This document shows positions 19,158 to 32,285 of a stretch of 64,000 nucleotides of DNA, piece after piece. The notes under the pieces were generated by a model, which saw nothing but the letters and a program-made list of their open reading frames with translations, was not told the origin of the DNA and made no database searches. This DNA comes from Locusta migratoria (Eukaryota; Arthropoda; Insecta; Orthoptera; Acrididae), in assembly GCA_026315105.1 (NCBI GenBank), contig CM048746.1, positions 350,241,548 through 350,305,547 on the forward strand, written 5' to 3'. Made by a program: the position numbers and the translations under genes. The stretch's first letter is position 1. Each line of letters starts with the position of its first letter.

Positions 19158-20914
19158 TTCATTTTATCCATTATAAAATGGGTTTTTTGAAAGCCTGTGA
19201 CTGTGAGATAAATGGATTTGTTTATAAATAACAATACTGCTACCAGTCACGATTTTTTATTCATTTATCACGACGCGTTTCGAGAAATAATTCCCATCAT
19301 CATGTGCGTTTTACAACTATTTCACATTCAATGGCAATATCTACAAGCAGCCATATGGCCTAGCTATGGGAGCATGTATCTCTGGAACTATAGCAGACAT
19401 CTGGAACAAAAATTATTTACAAGGCAAGAACCCTGCCTACAGAAGATTGAACTGTACAGGAGATCTCAATGACATAACAGACATACTAAATTGTTTCAGC
19501 AGTCTGCTCTAAAAGATGAGTTTTACGGTGGAATTTGAAAAACAAAAAAGCATAAATTTTCTGGACCTAAATATTACAAGCCATAACAACACATGCATAT
19601 TTAAAATTTACAGGAAAGATACAGTGACAAATTCCACAATCCCTGCGACCTCATGTCATCCAAACATCCACAAACAGGTAGCATACAGATCATTGCTACA
19701 CAGGGCAACAAAATTTCCTTTAAACCAAGAAAACATGAAACAAGAAATAGCCATATTGAAAGAAATTGCAGTTGCCAATGATAATAACCCATCCATGCTT
19801 GACACCATACTGAACAAAATAAAGAAAAATCCACACACCAGCCACACCACAGATGATCAAGACAATAACAAATGCATATCCAGCATCCCATATATAGGCA
19901 ATGTTTCACAGAAGATTGCAGACATCTTCAAAAGTTACAAACTTAAATTGGCTTTTCTACAAACAAGAAATTACAACAAAAGCTAGTACATAACAAGTGC
20001 AAGCATTACCCATATTCAGACTCTGGAATATATAAAATAACATGCCAAGAATGCTCCAAATTCTACATAGGACAAACAGACCGAAATATAACACAGAACA
20101 CATCGAAGCCTACACAAACAACAAACACACAACATCAGCAACAGGAACACAGGACACCCATTTAAAGAAATTGAGCAGAATGTCAAAGTACTCCACCGAC
20201 TACACAAAGGACATAAAATGGACCTATATGAAGAAATGGATGTATATTCACATTATAGAAAATATGAAGACAAAATATTAAATGAAAAAGTGGAAAGTGA
20301 ATCAGTAAATTTTTTCCGATGTTTCGATAGCATACTCAAATAAAAATGTTAATAAGTGTAAATGTAGCACCATTGTAAGTATGCATAAATTAGAACAATG
20401 AACAAAAGTAAAATATCCTCTATAATAAAGCAGCATACTCTATGGAATTATTGTTTTGATAAAATCCAGCTAAGGATTCCTTTGTAGTATACTCTGTAAA
20501 AATGTATCTTTGGTAAACTTAAGCTTAGAACGTTTCTGTAACTGTTTATTTATATGTATGTTTGTTTTTGTGACAAGTGATGTATTTGTGTGAAAAAATA
20601 TTGTCTGTGATATTTGACATGTGTGAGAGTTGCCAAGGATGGACCAGACGAAAACTCTAAGTAAAAAGCTCTTCAAAAAAATTCCGCCATTAACTCCATA
20701 TAAAAACAACCAAATAGTAAAATAGGGCATATTTATATATTACAGCAATGGCAGCAGAATGAAGCAGGCACTCACAAACTCAAAACATCATAAGTAATAT
20801 GAAACACCACAAAAAACGCACTTGAAGATGGGAATTATTACTCGAAATGCATCGTGCTAAATGAATAAAAAATCGTGACTGGTAGCAGTATTGTTATTTA
20901 TAAACAAATCCATT
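19158..20914 (+). mobile_element. Penelope-like element, PLE-1 (1757 bp, internally deleted)
   Basis: Flanked by a 12-bp direct repeat TGTGTAAATTCT (19146-19157 and 20915-20926), interpreted as the target-site duplication. About 103-bp inverted repeats lie at 19210-19312 and 20814-20916. The interior encodes the C-terminal part of a PLE reverse transcriptase and a GIY-YIG endonuclease. Hammerhead-like motifs lie inside both inverted repeats: - strand at about 19265-19305, and + at 20820-20860 (TTGAAGATGGG ... CTCGAAATGC). PLEs are known for GIY-YIG nucleases, unusual terminal repeats and hammerhead motifs, so the three features agree. Confidence 0.85.
19320..20135 (+). pseudogene. PLE-1 reverse transcriptase C-terminus and GIY-YIG domain
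   Basis: One frame at about 19321-19400 reads FNGNIYKQPYGLAMGACISG, then TIADIW, matching the PLE RT block FNGKIYQQ..GLAMGSPLSGILADI. The next frame (19516-19986) reads VEFEKQKSINFLDLNI, KIYRKDT.., then ISSIPYIGNVSQKIADIF. The stretch between them that should hold the catalytic YVDD is missing, so RT activity is lost. After a TAG near 19985 a third frame reads KCKHYPYSDSGIYKITCQEC, then SKFYIGQTDRN. That is the zinc-ligand-like Cys pair plus the GIY..YIG core of the PLE endonuclease. The motif order is normal; the breaks make it inactive. Confidence 0.85.
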
Positions 20915-20926
20915 TGTGTAAATTCT

Positions 20927-22750
<1,824 letters not shown>

Positions 22751-22799
22751 ACAGATGACTGACATACCTAGAAGTTGTCAATCTCTTGATTAAAGAGTG

Positions 22800-24060
22800 T
22801 TAATCAGCCAGAGAGGTTATATGTGGCTTCAATGCATTTATTTTATATAATCCCTTTTCATGGCGAGTAATGGGATCTACCAGGTAAGCTGCTTTTGAAT
22901 GTGCCAATTTAGATACAGTATATGGATCACACCATTTCTGAAAAAAAAAAAAAAAAAAAATACTGGTCTGTTTCTTTTTACTTGAACTTACTTGATAATT
23001 TCGAGCTAATACTAAATCTCCCACATGAAAATCAGGTATTATTGCTTTCTTGTTTAGTTGACTAAGCCTACTTTGAGCAGACTTTTCTAAGGCTGTTTTT
23101 AAGTTTTCTTGTACTATCATTCAGTCCTTCCTAGGATTAGGAGGCCATGCAGAGTACCTTAATAAAGGTAAACCAATAAATTTTTTTATTTAAATCTTCT
23201 ACAGTAGATATATGAGGTAACACAATTAATATCAATTGAAATTCTGGAATTAAGGAGGACCACATTGCATGCCTATGAGAAGATTAGGTTCTGCATAAAT
23301 GTGAAATTTCTTTAAGAAGGGTTTGATTGTGGATTTTATTTGGAAATTGCTATGTGTTTTGTCTTGTGCCATATTAGAATTTTGAAGAAATGGATGCTGC
23401 TAAATTGAGGCCCATTGTCTGTAAGTATCCTTTTTGGTATCCCTGCATCTTCAAAGTATTCTTCTAAGCATCTTATAACAGTACTTGATCTAGGTTTAAT
23501 CACTGGATATATCTTAACATACTTGGACCAGCATTCATTAACTACAAAAATGTGATCCACTCCTCCTCTACCTGTTGGAAGAGGTCAATACAAATCACAA
23601 GCTGTTATATCATGTAGAAACTTTAGTATTATCGGATAGAGTGCAAATGGAAAGTGCTGATTCTTATCTTTTACCTTTTGACACTAATCACACGATCTTA
23701 AGACTCTCATTACTTTCCTACCGAGGTTTTTTAAAGTAATAAAATTTTGTTATATGTTTAATACACTTCCTGATACCAAAATGTCCATATCCTTATGTAT
23801 GTACTGTATCAAATCATTTTGAACTTCTTCTGGAATACACAGATTCCAGTTTTCATTTTTAGCATTATTATGTCAAAATAATGCTCCATCTACAATCTTA
23901 TAGTTACCTTCATTTCGCTTGACACTCGGTTCCAATTTATCCTTAAAGTAGTTGTCCTTTAAAATTTTAATTCTGATATCACCAGATAACTGCACAAACT
24001 TCTTATTATTGCCACAAACTTTCATAAAATTAATACTAAATAATATACCTTTTGCTTCCC
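22800..24060 (-). pseudogene. Gypsy integrase
   Basis: Read right to left. A decayed N-terminal zinc-binding region has a CD.CQK pair near 23680. Core-domain sequence VDHIFVVNECWSKYVKIYPV and RILTDNGPQFSS is at 23560-23336; the second conserved Asp of the D,D-35-E triad sits in TDNGPQF. The C-terminal domain at 23120-22800 reads FHVGDLVLARN, then QKWCDPYTVSKLAHSKAAYLV. Stops interrupt the zinc-binding region and the part between core and C-terminus, and a poly-A/T run expands the C-terminal domain at 22941-22960. It is inactive. Confidence 0.85.
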
Positions 24061-24068
24061 TTGTAGGT

Positions 24069-25540
24069 CATCATCATCATCATCATCATCATTAGAGACT
24101 GATTATGCCTTTCAGCCTTCAGTCTGGACCATAGTCCCTCTAATAAAATTCCTCCATGATCTCCTATTCAATGCTAACATTGATGCCTCGACCGATGTTA
24201 TGGCTTTTACTTCAAAATCATTCTGCGCCGAATCTAAGTACTTTCTTCTTGGTCTACTTCGGCTCCTATTACACTCCACTGCCGAGCTCATGAGTATCTT
24301 AGGTAACCTTGCTTCTCCCATACGTGTAGCATGACCCCACCATCTCAGTCTGTTCGCTCTAACTGCTTCATATATTATGTTCATTCCCAGCTTTTCTTTG
24401 ATTTCCTCATTATGGACACCCTCCTGCCATTGTTCCCATCTATTAGTACCTGCGATCATTCTTGCTACTTTCATATCTGTAACCTCTACCTTATGAAAAG
24501 GCAATCTGCATCCACCCAACTTTCACTCCCATACAACAAAGTTGGTCGAAAGATAGAGCAGTGCACTGCTAATGTAGTCTTGGTACTTACATCCTTCTTG
24601 CAGAAGAGAGTAGATCTTAGGTGAGCACTCTCTGCATTTGCTTTGCTGCACCTCGATTCCGGTTCTTTCACTATGTTGCCCTCCTGTGAGAAAATACATT
24701 CCAGGTACTTGAAACTGTCTACCTTTTCTAAATTTGTTCCTCCTTTTTGGCACTCAATCTGTTTGAATCTCTTTCCCACAGACATTACTTTTGTTTTGGA
24801 GACGCTGATTCATAGCATAATCCTTGCACCTCTGATCGAGCTCTGAAATATTATTTTGCAACCTTTCAGTCGAATCTGCGATTACAACTAAGTCATCCGC
24901 ATATGCGAGACTGCTTATTTTGTTTTCACCTATTTTAATCCTGCCCTACCAGTCTACTGTTTTCAGCATATGATCCATGAATAGTATGAACAAGAGTGGT
25001 GACAGGTTGAGCCTTGTCTTACCCCTGTAACTATCCTGAACCATGAGCTTAATTTGCCATCTACTCTAACTGCTGCCTGACAGTCTTCGTAAAGCCCTTT
25101 AATTGTCTGCAGAAGTTTACCTCCTATACCATAATCATGAAGAACTCCTTCTACACATGGACCTGACTTTCTGCTCTTTTGGCCTTTCAAAATCAATTTC
25201 ACTGCAGATTAAATAATGATCAGTATCATCAAAGAACCCCCTGAAAACCCATGTGTCCTTGACTGTCTTCCTGAACTCCTGGCCTGTTATTATATAGTCA
25301 ATGACAGATCGGGTTCCCCTTCCTTCCCAAGTATAGCGGTGAATGTCCTTATGCTTAAAGAAGGAGTTTGTGATGACTAAGCCCATACTGGAACAGAAAT
25401 CCAAGAGTTGTTTACCATTCCTGTTGGCCTCCATATCGTCTCCAAACTTACCCATAACATTTTCATAACCTTCTGTTCGATTTACTGTGATGGCGTTAAA
25501 GTCACCCATGAGTAAAACACTATCCTTATCATTCACTCCA
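24069..25540 (-). mobile_element. RTE-clade-like LINE inserted in the gypsy element
   Basis: Bounded by the 8-bp duplication TTGTAGGT (24061-24068 and 25541-25548). Its 3' end on the left is a (TCA)n run (about 24069-24093); a short simple-repeat tail is typical of RTE/BovB-type elements. Reading -, 25536-25170 is endonuclease (VLLMGDFNAI, then SVIDYIITGQEF, then DHYLICSEI). Near 25150 it jumps to late RT sequence (IKGLYEDCQAAVRVDGKLS, then TGVRQGS). 24785-24112 is the C-terminal extension (RLRWWGHATRMGEARLPK). The first half of the RT is thus missing through internal deletion, and the copy is 5'-truncated. Confidence 0.85.
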
Positions 25541-25548
25541 TTGTAGGT

Positions 25549-25691
25549 ATGTCATTTAATTCCACAGAGAGCCTCGACAGAGCATCTGATACCACATTCT
25601 TAGAACCCTTAATATACTCTATTGGTATATTAAAATTTTGCAAGAAAAGCTTAGATGTCATCAACCTACTGTGAAGAAGACGCCTTTCAAG
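25549..25691 (-). pseudogene. Gypsy RNase H C-terminal segment stranded between two insertions
   Basis: The - strand encodes the end of the Ty3/gypsy RNase H/connection region, with the characteristic IEYIKGSKNVVSDALSRL box. The rest of the domain lies across the PLE, ending near 31847. The short segment is open and in phase with the main RNase H ORF across the 13-bp duplication, so both insertions hit a then-contiguous element. Confidence 0.85.
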
Positions 25692-25744
25692 TAAAAACGT
25701 TAAATTTATATATGAAGAACAGACTAGAGTGCAAAAAAATTATT

Positions 25745-25790
25745 TTTTTCCGACTAGTTTCGATCTTGTCTTAGACCATCGTCAGGAAAT
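25745..25790 (-). ncRNA. Hammerhead-like motif near the left end of PLE-2
   Basis: The - strand reads CTGACGA (25785-25779), then TGGTC..GATC stem II, GAAA (25761-25758), then CTAGTCGG as short stem III and cleavage region. The CUGANGA, GAAA and UH elements are all present, with one extra base between CTGACGA and stem II as in the other motifs here. The right-end counterpart is at 31702-31738. Confidence 0.55.
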
Positions 25791-27056
25791 ATAGCTCTGA
25801 AATATATCAGTTACATTTAGAGGACTTTCAGCATATATATTAGTTTCAAATTTATACTAAATTAATAAAGAGAATTAAAAAGATGTTATACTCATTGATG
25901 TTGTGAATCTGGCAGGAAACTTGGAACCTTAAAGTGTGTCACTGCTGGCTGGAGCAAGATTTACTGCTCTTAAATAGTTGAGGCTCTGCCCCTTTGCCAG
26001 CTCCAACCATCTTTGATAGCCAATGAAAAAAACTACATAGATGAATTTAGCCTAAAATATAACATTATAATTAGACACACAATTCTCTGTCAATTTCTAA
26101 AATTAAGTAATTGTAGTCATCTTTCTGGTATTAAAATAAAGATTAAAACATTGAAATACTAACAATAAATTGTATCAGGTTCATATTAATATCTTCAAAT
26201 ATATTCTGTGAGTAGTAGTACAATGCTGTCTGTATTTTTACTGGTATTACAAACTATTAACTACAAAATTTATTTAAGATACATAAAAAACAATTCAATA
26301 TATGATACCTTACAGAAAACCATGTGACACACCCATATTTTATATTTATTCAATGTTTGTTAAACTTTGCCTCTTCCCTTTTTTTGTCTTCTTGTCCCTG
26401 GGCCACCTACACAAGCGCTGGGCTACTTCCAGCTGGCTCCCACTGATTGACAATAACATCTATTGTGGGATAGGCTTGCATATTTTGTAGGTTTTATCTT
26501 ACAAGAGCATATATAGTGGTTCCGAAATAAGTGAAAGAAGATTCTATGACTGGTAGTACAACACTGTATGTAATTTTACTGGTATTAACAACTATTAACT
26601 ACAAAATTTATTTAAGATACATGGAAAACAATTCAGGATATGATACCTTGCTATTGTAATAAAGTAAGGCAAAGGGATTGTATTCTATATACATATGAAA
26701 AGTCCATGATCTATTGTGCAAAGCTTTATGTTGTCATTAAAAACAATATGCTGTGTTGCAACATTGTAAAATATTAGCAATGAGATGTCACAAACAGAAC
26801 AAGTTACAATTAAAATGGCATCTTGGAATAAAACATGTAACTGTTTCTTAATACTATAAAGGATAAAATTAAGATATTCACCCAAGTTAAGGGTCATCAG
26901 AATGATCTTCACTTTGTTTGTATAATGCCTTGAAAGGTCGCTTTTGTTTAAAAAACATGTTATATGGTAACATTAAGTAAAATAAAACTGATGAGGCAAA
27001 AACGTAGAAAGTTACTGTAAAGATCGTCAAAGAGTATTAAGTGGGTATAACATCAT

Positions 27057-27071
27057 ATATATATATATATA
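27057..27071. repeat. AT microsatellite in the PLE-2 left arm
   Basis: Short (AT)n run, mirrored at 28441-28462 in the right arm at the equivalent position of the inverted repeat. Confidence 0.9.
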
Positions 27072-27482
27072 TGTTTGTCATTAACTGAAAATAGACTTGA
27101 GAGAAGTAAACTATAGAAGTATATCTTCGAATAAGTCGAAGTAATTTTTTTCTAAGAAGTCAATCTGTTCATTTAAGAGTTGACCAGATTCTTTTTGTGT
27201 TGTGTATATATTTCTCTATTTGCCCTAGTAGGTTTAGGCGTAATCCTTTCTGGGCTGTATGTAAAATCTTTAGGTTGGTTTCACATGGCAATGCTTATTT
27301 TCAATCGTATGCTGTTCAAAAATAGATTTGGTACTTGCAATACCTACTGTGTGTTCACGGTATTGTGTTTGGAAACTAAATCTCGTTTGTCCAAAATAAT
27401 ATTTGCCACATGTGTTACATATTACTTCAAGAATCACATGGCTGACATCTTTGTCAACTCCATTGAAGCAAAATTTTTTTTA

Positions 27483-28350
27483 CAAATAATCCTGAAATTA
27501 CACAGAAAATCATTTACTATAAGAGATTTGTAGACCATACAATTATTGTATATAAGGGAACCCAAGCTGAAGTAAATGATGTTTTACAGAAATTGAATAA
27601 TATTAACAGCAATATTGTATTCACAGTAGACCACAAAAAAGATAACAGTATAAATTTTTTGGACTCAATCATTTTAAGAAAAGAAGGTAAACATTAGTTT
27701 GCAATCTACAGGAAACCTTCAAACTCAGATGTTATAAAAAATGCAAACTCCTATCATCCATACAAATACAAAGGAGCTTTTTTCCTAGCAATGATCCATA
27801 GAATTTTCAAACTCCCATTGCATAAAAATTAACTACAGAAAGAACTGCAAATATTGAGGCAAATAGCTACATCCAATATTTTCACTGTGCACAATGTAGA
27901 TTCAATATTTAACAAAGTACAAAAACTATTAGAACAGATCAGAAAGAAGTAAAAGGAGACAGAAGTTATGCCTGCATGACATATAGAGGGAATATATCTG
28001 AAAAAAATAAACTGACTATTTAATAATACTAATCTCACTCTTACCTTTTCAATGGAAAACACTCTACAACATATTAAAAATCTGGTGTTTATAAAGTAAA
28101 GTAACACATATGGAAAATATTATATTGGACAAACGAGATGTAGTTTCCAAACAGGATACCGTGAACACACAGTAGGTGTTGCAAGTAGCAAATCTATTTT
28201 TGGACATCATACGATTGAAAATAAGCATTGCCATGGCACAATTGAAAACAACCTAAAGATTTTGCATGCAACCCCAAAAGGATTACACCTAAACCTACTA
28301 GAGCAAATACACAACACAACACAAAAAGAATTCTGTTCAAATCTTAAATG
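27483..28350 (+). pseudogene. PLE-2 reverse transcriptase C-terminus and GIY-YIG endonuclease
   Basis: The frame from 27483 reads PEITQKIIYYKRFVDHTIIV, then QAEVNDVLQKLNNINSNIVF, then NSINFLDSIILRK and a TAG. This matches the PLE RT motif-C region (K/RYVDDT...), but the catalytic motif is FVDH, so the second aspartate is lost. An upstream ADIFVNSIE piece lies in another frame at about 27440. Further pieces (AIYRKPSNSDVIKNANSYHP) follow. At 28100-28350 the endonuclease reads GKYYIGQTRCSFQTGYREH and GHHTIENKHC, then LNLLEQIH, consistent with a GIY-YIG nuclease. The same endonuclease segment is present inverted at 27180-27430. Confidence 0.8.
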
Positions 28351-29035
28351 AACAGATTGACTTCAGAGAAAAAAATTACTTCGACTTATTCGAAGATATA
28401 CTTCTAGAGTTTACTCCTCTGAAGTCAGTTAATGACAAACATATATATATATATATATATATGATGTTATACCCACTTAATACTCTTTGACGATCTTACA
28501 GTTGACACCCATGTACATCATGCACAAATGTAATGTACAATCATTTAAATTTGATTCTTAGACACATTGTGTCTCTTAATTTTATCGTTTTTACTGTTAA
28601 CTGACAATGATGAACTTTATTTAAATTTTATCATTATTTTCAGACGCCATTTGAATGGTAACTTTCTATGTTTTTGACACATCAATTTTATTTTACTTAA
28701 TGTTACCATATAACATGTTTTTTAAACAAAACTGATCTTCCAAGGCACTATACAAACAAACTGAAGAGCATTCTGATGACCCTTAACTTGGATGAATATC
28801 TTAATTTTATCCTTTATAGTATTAAGAAACAGTTCTATGTTTTATTCCATGACACCATTTGAAATGTAACTTGTTCTGTTTGTGACATCACATTGCTAAT
28901 ATTTTACAATATTGCAACATAGCATATCGTTTTTAATGACAACCTAAAGCTTTGCACAATAGATCATGGACTTTTCATATGTATATAGAATACAATCCCT
29001 TTGCCTTACTTTATTACAATAGCATTGTAAAAAGT

Positions 29036-31010
29036 AAATATCAACTGTTATTTTTATAGTATCAAGAAAACAATAGCTTCACACAAATTTCAACGACAAT
29101 TGAACCAAATGGTTAATGCTGTACCGCCTCATTGCTCTACCCGTCCTGATTGCCATTTTTTGTGTTTATTTGCTCTTGTCAGGACCACTTAAACTAATAT
29201 TTGCATTAACAGTTAAACAATACTTAATTGATTTGAACATGATTTAGTGGTTTTTCATTGACAGTTAAACAATACTTAATTTATCTGAACATTATTCGGT
29301 GGTTTTTCTTGCGATATGACCCAGGAGTTGATGTAGAAGTGGAGATGGCAAATTTGGTTTCACTTTATTTCTCCAACAACTATTTGTGTCACACTCCTTG
29401 TTTCCCTCTACAGGGTGTGTGAGAGAGTGCTTGCATGTTTTCTGCCCTGTAGAGTAATTGAAGGGATAGTCATGCAATGATGGTAGTAGATCACAATTTT
29501 TCTGTTTTCGCCAGCAGAGTTTACAGTTGGTGAGTAGTGCAAAGAGTTTGCAAGCTATGCCTCTGGTCGATCTTGGACAGGTTGAAGATCGCGAATTCGC
29601 AAAAGGTACTTGCCCACTGGGCGCGCAGGTCACAACCAATCAGCGTGCGTCTTCTCAGGCAGGTCCAAATTTGGGTGACCGATGGTGAGGCTGGTAGCCA
29701 TTAGGGGCCGGTCGGTAGGAGTCCTTGGAGATGGATGATAGGAAATTTTTTAATCGTGAAATTCCACATGAAATGGGCACACAAAGTGACTACAGTGTTT
29801 CACAGGTGATGTAGTATCAAAGTCGTTATAAATCTTTCCCCTTACAGATGCAGCTTTCGTTTAATGATTACCAGTTGAGATTTTGCGATATATTCATGTT
29901 AATGTTCATATTTTTGTAGAATTATTAAAATTTTTGGTACGTTTCTTTATCTAGTTTGTCACAGTAAATAACCCCCGATGCTCTGGTGTTTGGTTGTAAT
30001 AGCTTCAGTATTAAAAATGCTGTCGTATTATATTACTTTCAATGGGGAATTTTTAATAATTTAGTCCGTTTTCTACGTAAGACAGTTTAGTCAGTCACTT
30101 GGGTAGTAAGTCCACGCTGAAATTTTGTGGTTGGCTGTGCTGATGCCCAACAGCTATCTTTTGGTATTGCTGCGTGTGTAATATTTTCCTAAATTTTAAC
30201 GACTTTGAGAGATATTACTGAGTGTGATGCTGAGGGATCTCCGTGCACTCACATTAGATCAGAGATGATTCTTGTCCAGTGCCCGTTTACTATTAACTTT
30301 GCACATTATGAAGCAGCGCACGTAACGTATTTCTTTCCATTCATCAGACTGCTGCCTCTTGCAAGTGGAATTGTGATTCCTTAATGTTGTTAGTTAATAA
30401 GACCGCCCTGTCCAAATATATGACCATTGAGCACCAGCTGGTGGTCAATACATATTTAGGTTGCTAAGAGTACGCTACAAGGCAAGTGCATGCGTGCAAG
30501 AGGGTGTTTAAGTGTTGTTGGGTGCATTTTTCTTCCATCCCGTTTCCCTTGTGTAACATGAAATAAACATAACTTGTAATCATCTTGTGCGTTTGAGTCC
30601 AGGTAATGTTGAACAACCAAAGTTGGCATAGTTTTGTAAAGGATCCGATTTATTCACTGTTTTGTTTAAGAACCAAAAGGTTATTCAAACCACCATTGAC
30701 AAATGCCATGCTTAATAATTATGTTTGTGTTAACTGAATTTATTCGTGGAAAGGAATAAACCTCAATATTGAAAGCTACATGTGTATTTGTATCATAATA
30801 CTAATTCGTCCTCCCTGGTTCATCGTTATTGGATGGGATTATAATGTGTAATAATTCATATAACTTGTCCTGGGTATTAAATTGGACGTATCCCTTCTTG
30901 CATTGCATACACTGTTTTAACTTTAACTTTAAGGTGCATTATCCATTGCAAGCCGTTCTTCATTAATTATTGTCCTTGTCTTCTCCAATCTATTTTCAAC
31001 TTCTTTCACT
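29036..31010. other. ~2-kb segment present only in the PLE-2 right arm
   Basis: This sequence has no counterpart in the left arm; flanking arm sequence resumes at about 31010. The ORF at 29292-29639 (-) has no domain I recognise. Either it is a later insertion, or PLE sequence that was not included in the inverted copy. I see no TIR or target duplication at the edges. Confidence 0.5.
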
Positions 31011-31701
31011 TATTTCGGAACCACTATATGTGCTCTTGTAAGATAAAACCTACAAAATATGCAAGCCTATCCCACAATAAGTGTTATTGTCAATCAGTGG
31101 GAGCCAGCTGGAAGTAGCTCAGCGCTTGTGTAGGTGGCCCAGGGACAAGAAGACAAAAAAAGGGAAGAGGCAAAGTTTAACAAACATTGAATAAATATAA
31201 AATATGGGTGTGTCACATTGTTTCCCATGTATCTTAAATAAATTTTGTAGTTAATAGTTTTTACTACCAGGAAGTGTTTTACTACCACTCATAGAATATC
31301 TTTGAAAATATTAATAAGAACCTGATACAATTTATTGTCAGTATTTCAATGTTTTAATCTTTATTTTAATACCAGAAAGATGACTACAATTACTTTATTT
31401 TAGAAATTGACAAAGAATTGTGTGTCTAATTATAATGTTATATTTTTTGGCTAAATTCATCTATGTAGTTTTTTCATTGGCTATCAAAGATGGGTGGAGC
31501 TGGCGAAGGGGTGGAGCCTCAGCTATTTAAGAGCAGTAAATCTTGCTCCAGCCAGCAGTGACGCACTTTAAGGTTTCAAGTTTCCTGCCAGCTCCACAAC
31601 ATCAATGGGTATAACATCGTTTTATTGCTCTTTATTAATTTAGTTTACGTTTCACACTAATGTATTTGCTGAAAGTCCTCTAAATGTAACTGATATATTT
31701 C

Positions 31702-31738
31702 CTGACTATGGTCTAAGTAAATACCGAAACTAGTTGGA
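31702..31738 (+). ncRNA. Decayed hammerhead-like motif near the right end of PLE-2
   Basis: CTGACTATGG (31702-31711), GAAA (31726-31729), then CTAGTTGG. Compared with the left-end motif, the core G of CTGANGA is T. That corresponds to catalytic G8 of a hammerhead, so this copy should be inactive. Confidence 0.5.
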
Positions 31739-31846
31739 AAAAAATAATTTTTTTGCACTGTAGACTGTTCATGTACAAACTTAAATATGAGTGGTGTTAC
31801 CCAATAAATGAAACAAAAATGTTTCCAAAAATATAAAAACGTTAAA

Positions 31847-32139
31847 GCTTTGTGGTCAGTGTAAACAGTTACTTGAGATCCCCAAATTATATTTTGAAAC
31901 TTTTCATAACTCCATACTACTGCAAACAGTTCCTTTTGTATAGTGGTGTAGTTCATTTCATGAGTATTTAAACACCTGCTAGCAAAAGCTACTGTCCACC
32001 TTTCCCCTTCTTCTGGATCCCATGATCCCTGAAATAATTCAGATGCAATTCCATAAGCAGACAAATCTGTTGCTAACTTAAAAGGCATATTCATTCGTGG
32101 ATGTTGTAATATTGATGAATTTACTAATGCAGCTTTCAT
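31847..32139 (-). pseudogene. Gypsy RNase H N-terminal part
   Basis: Reads right to left FKLATDLSAYGIASELF, EMNYTTIQKELFAVVWSYEK and VTVYTDHKALTFL, the standard Ty3/gypsy RNase H blocks. Catalytic acids are visible in TD.S, KEL and TDH. The PLE-2 insertion interrupts the frame just after TDHKALTFL; the annotated 160-residue frame runs on into PLE sequence. The remaining C-terminal part is at 25549-25691. Confidence 0.9.
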
Positions 32140-32285
32140 TTCCTGAGAAGCTTTTGTAGTTGCTTCATTCCACTCCCATCTAACATTCTTCCTCAGTAAC
32201 TTGAGTATTTGAGGGTTGTTCAGAACTTGACCTTGAACGAAACACCTATAAAAACGTATTAGACTGAGGAAACCTTTTAATTGCT

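Larger units (their letters stand above)
25705..31833 (+). mobile_element. Penelope-like element, PLE-2 (6129 bp) with long inverted arms
   Basis: Lies between 13-bp direct repeats TAAAAACGTTAAA (25692-25704 and 31834-31846) inside the gypsy RNase H. The left arm (about 25725-27430) is a reverse-complement copy of pieces of the right arm (about 28100-29035 and 31010-31775). A RT/GIY-YIG coding segment on + occupies 27480-28350. The right end carries ~60 extra bp beyond the inverted repeat, as PLE-1 does on its left. Hammerhead-like motifs lie near both ends. The right arm has an extra ~1.98-kb segment (29036-31010) not in the left arm. Inverted partial copies at the ends are a known peculiarity of Penelope-like elements. 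Confidence 0.85.
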
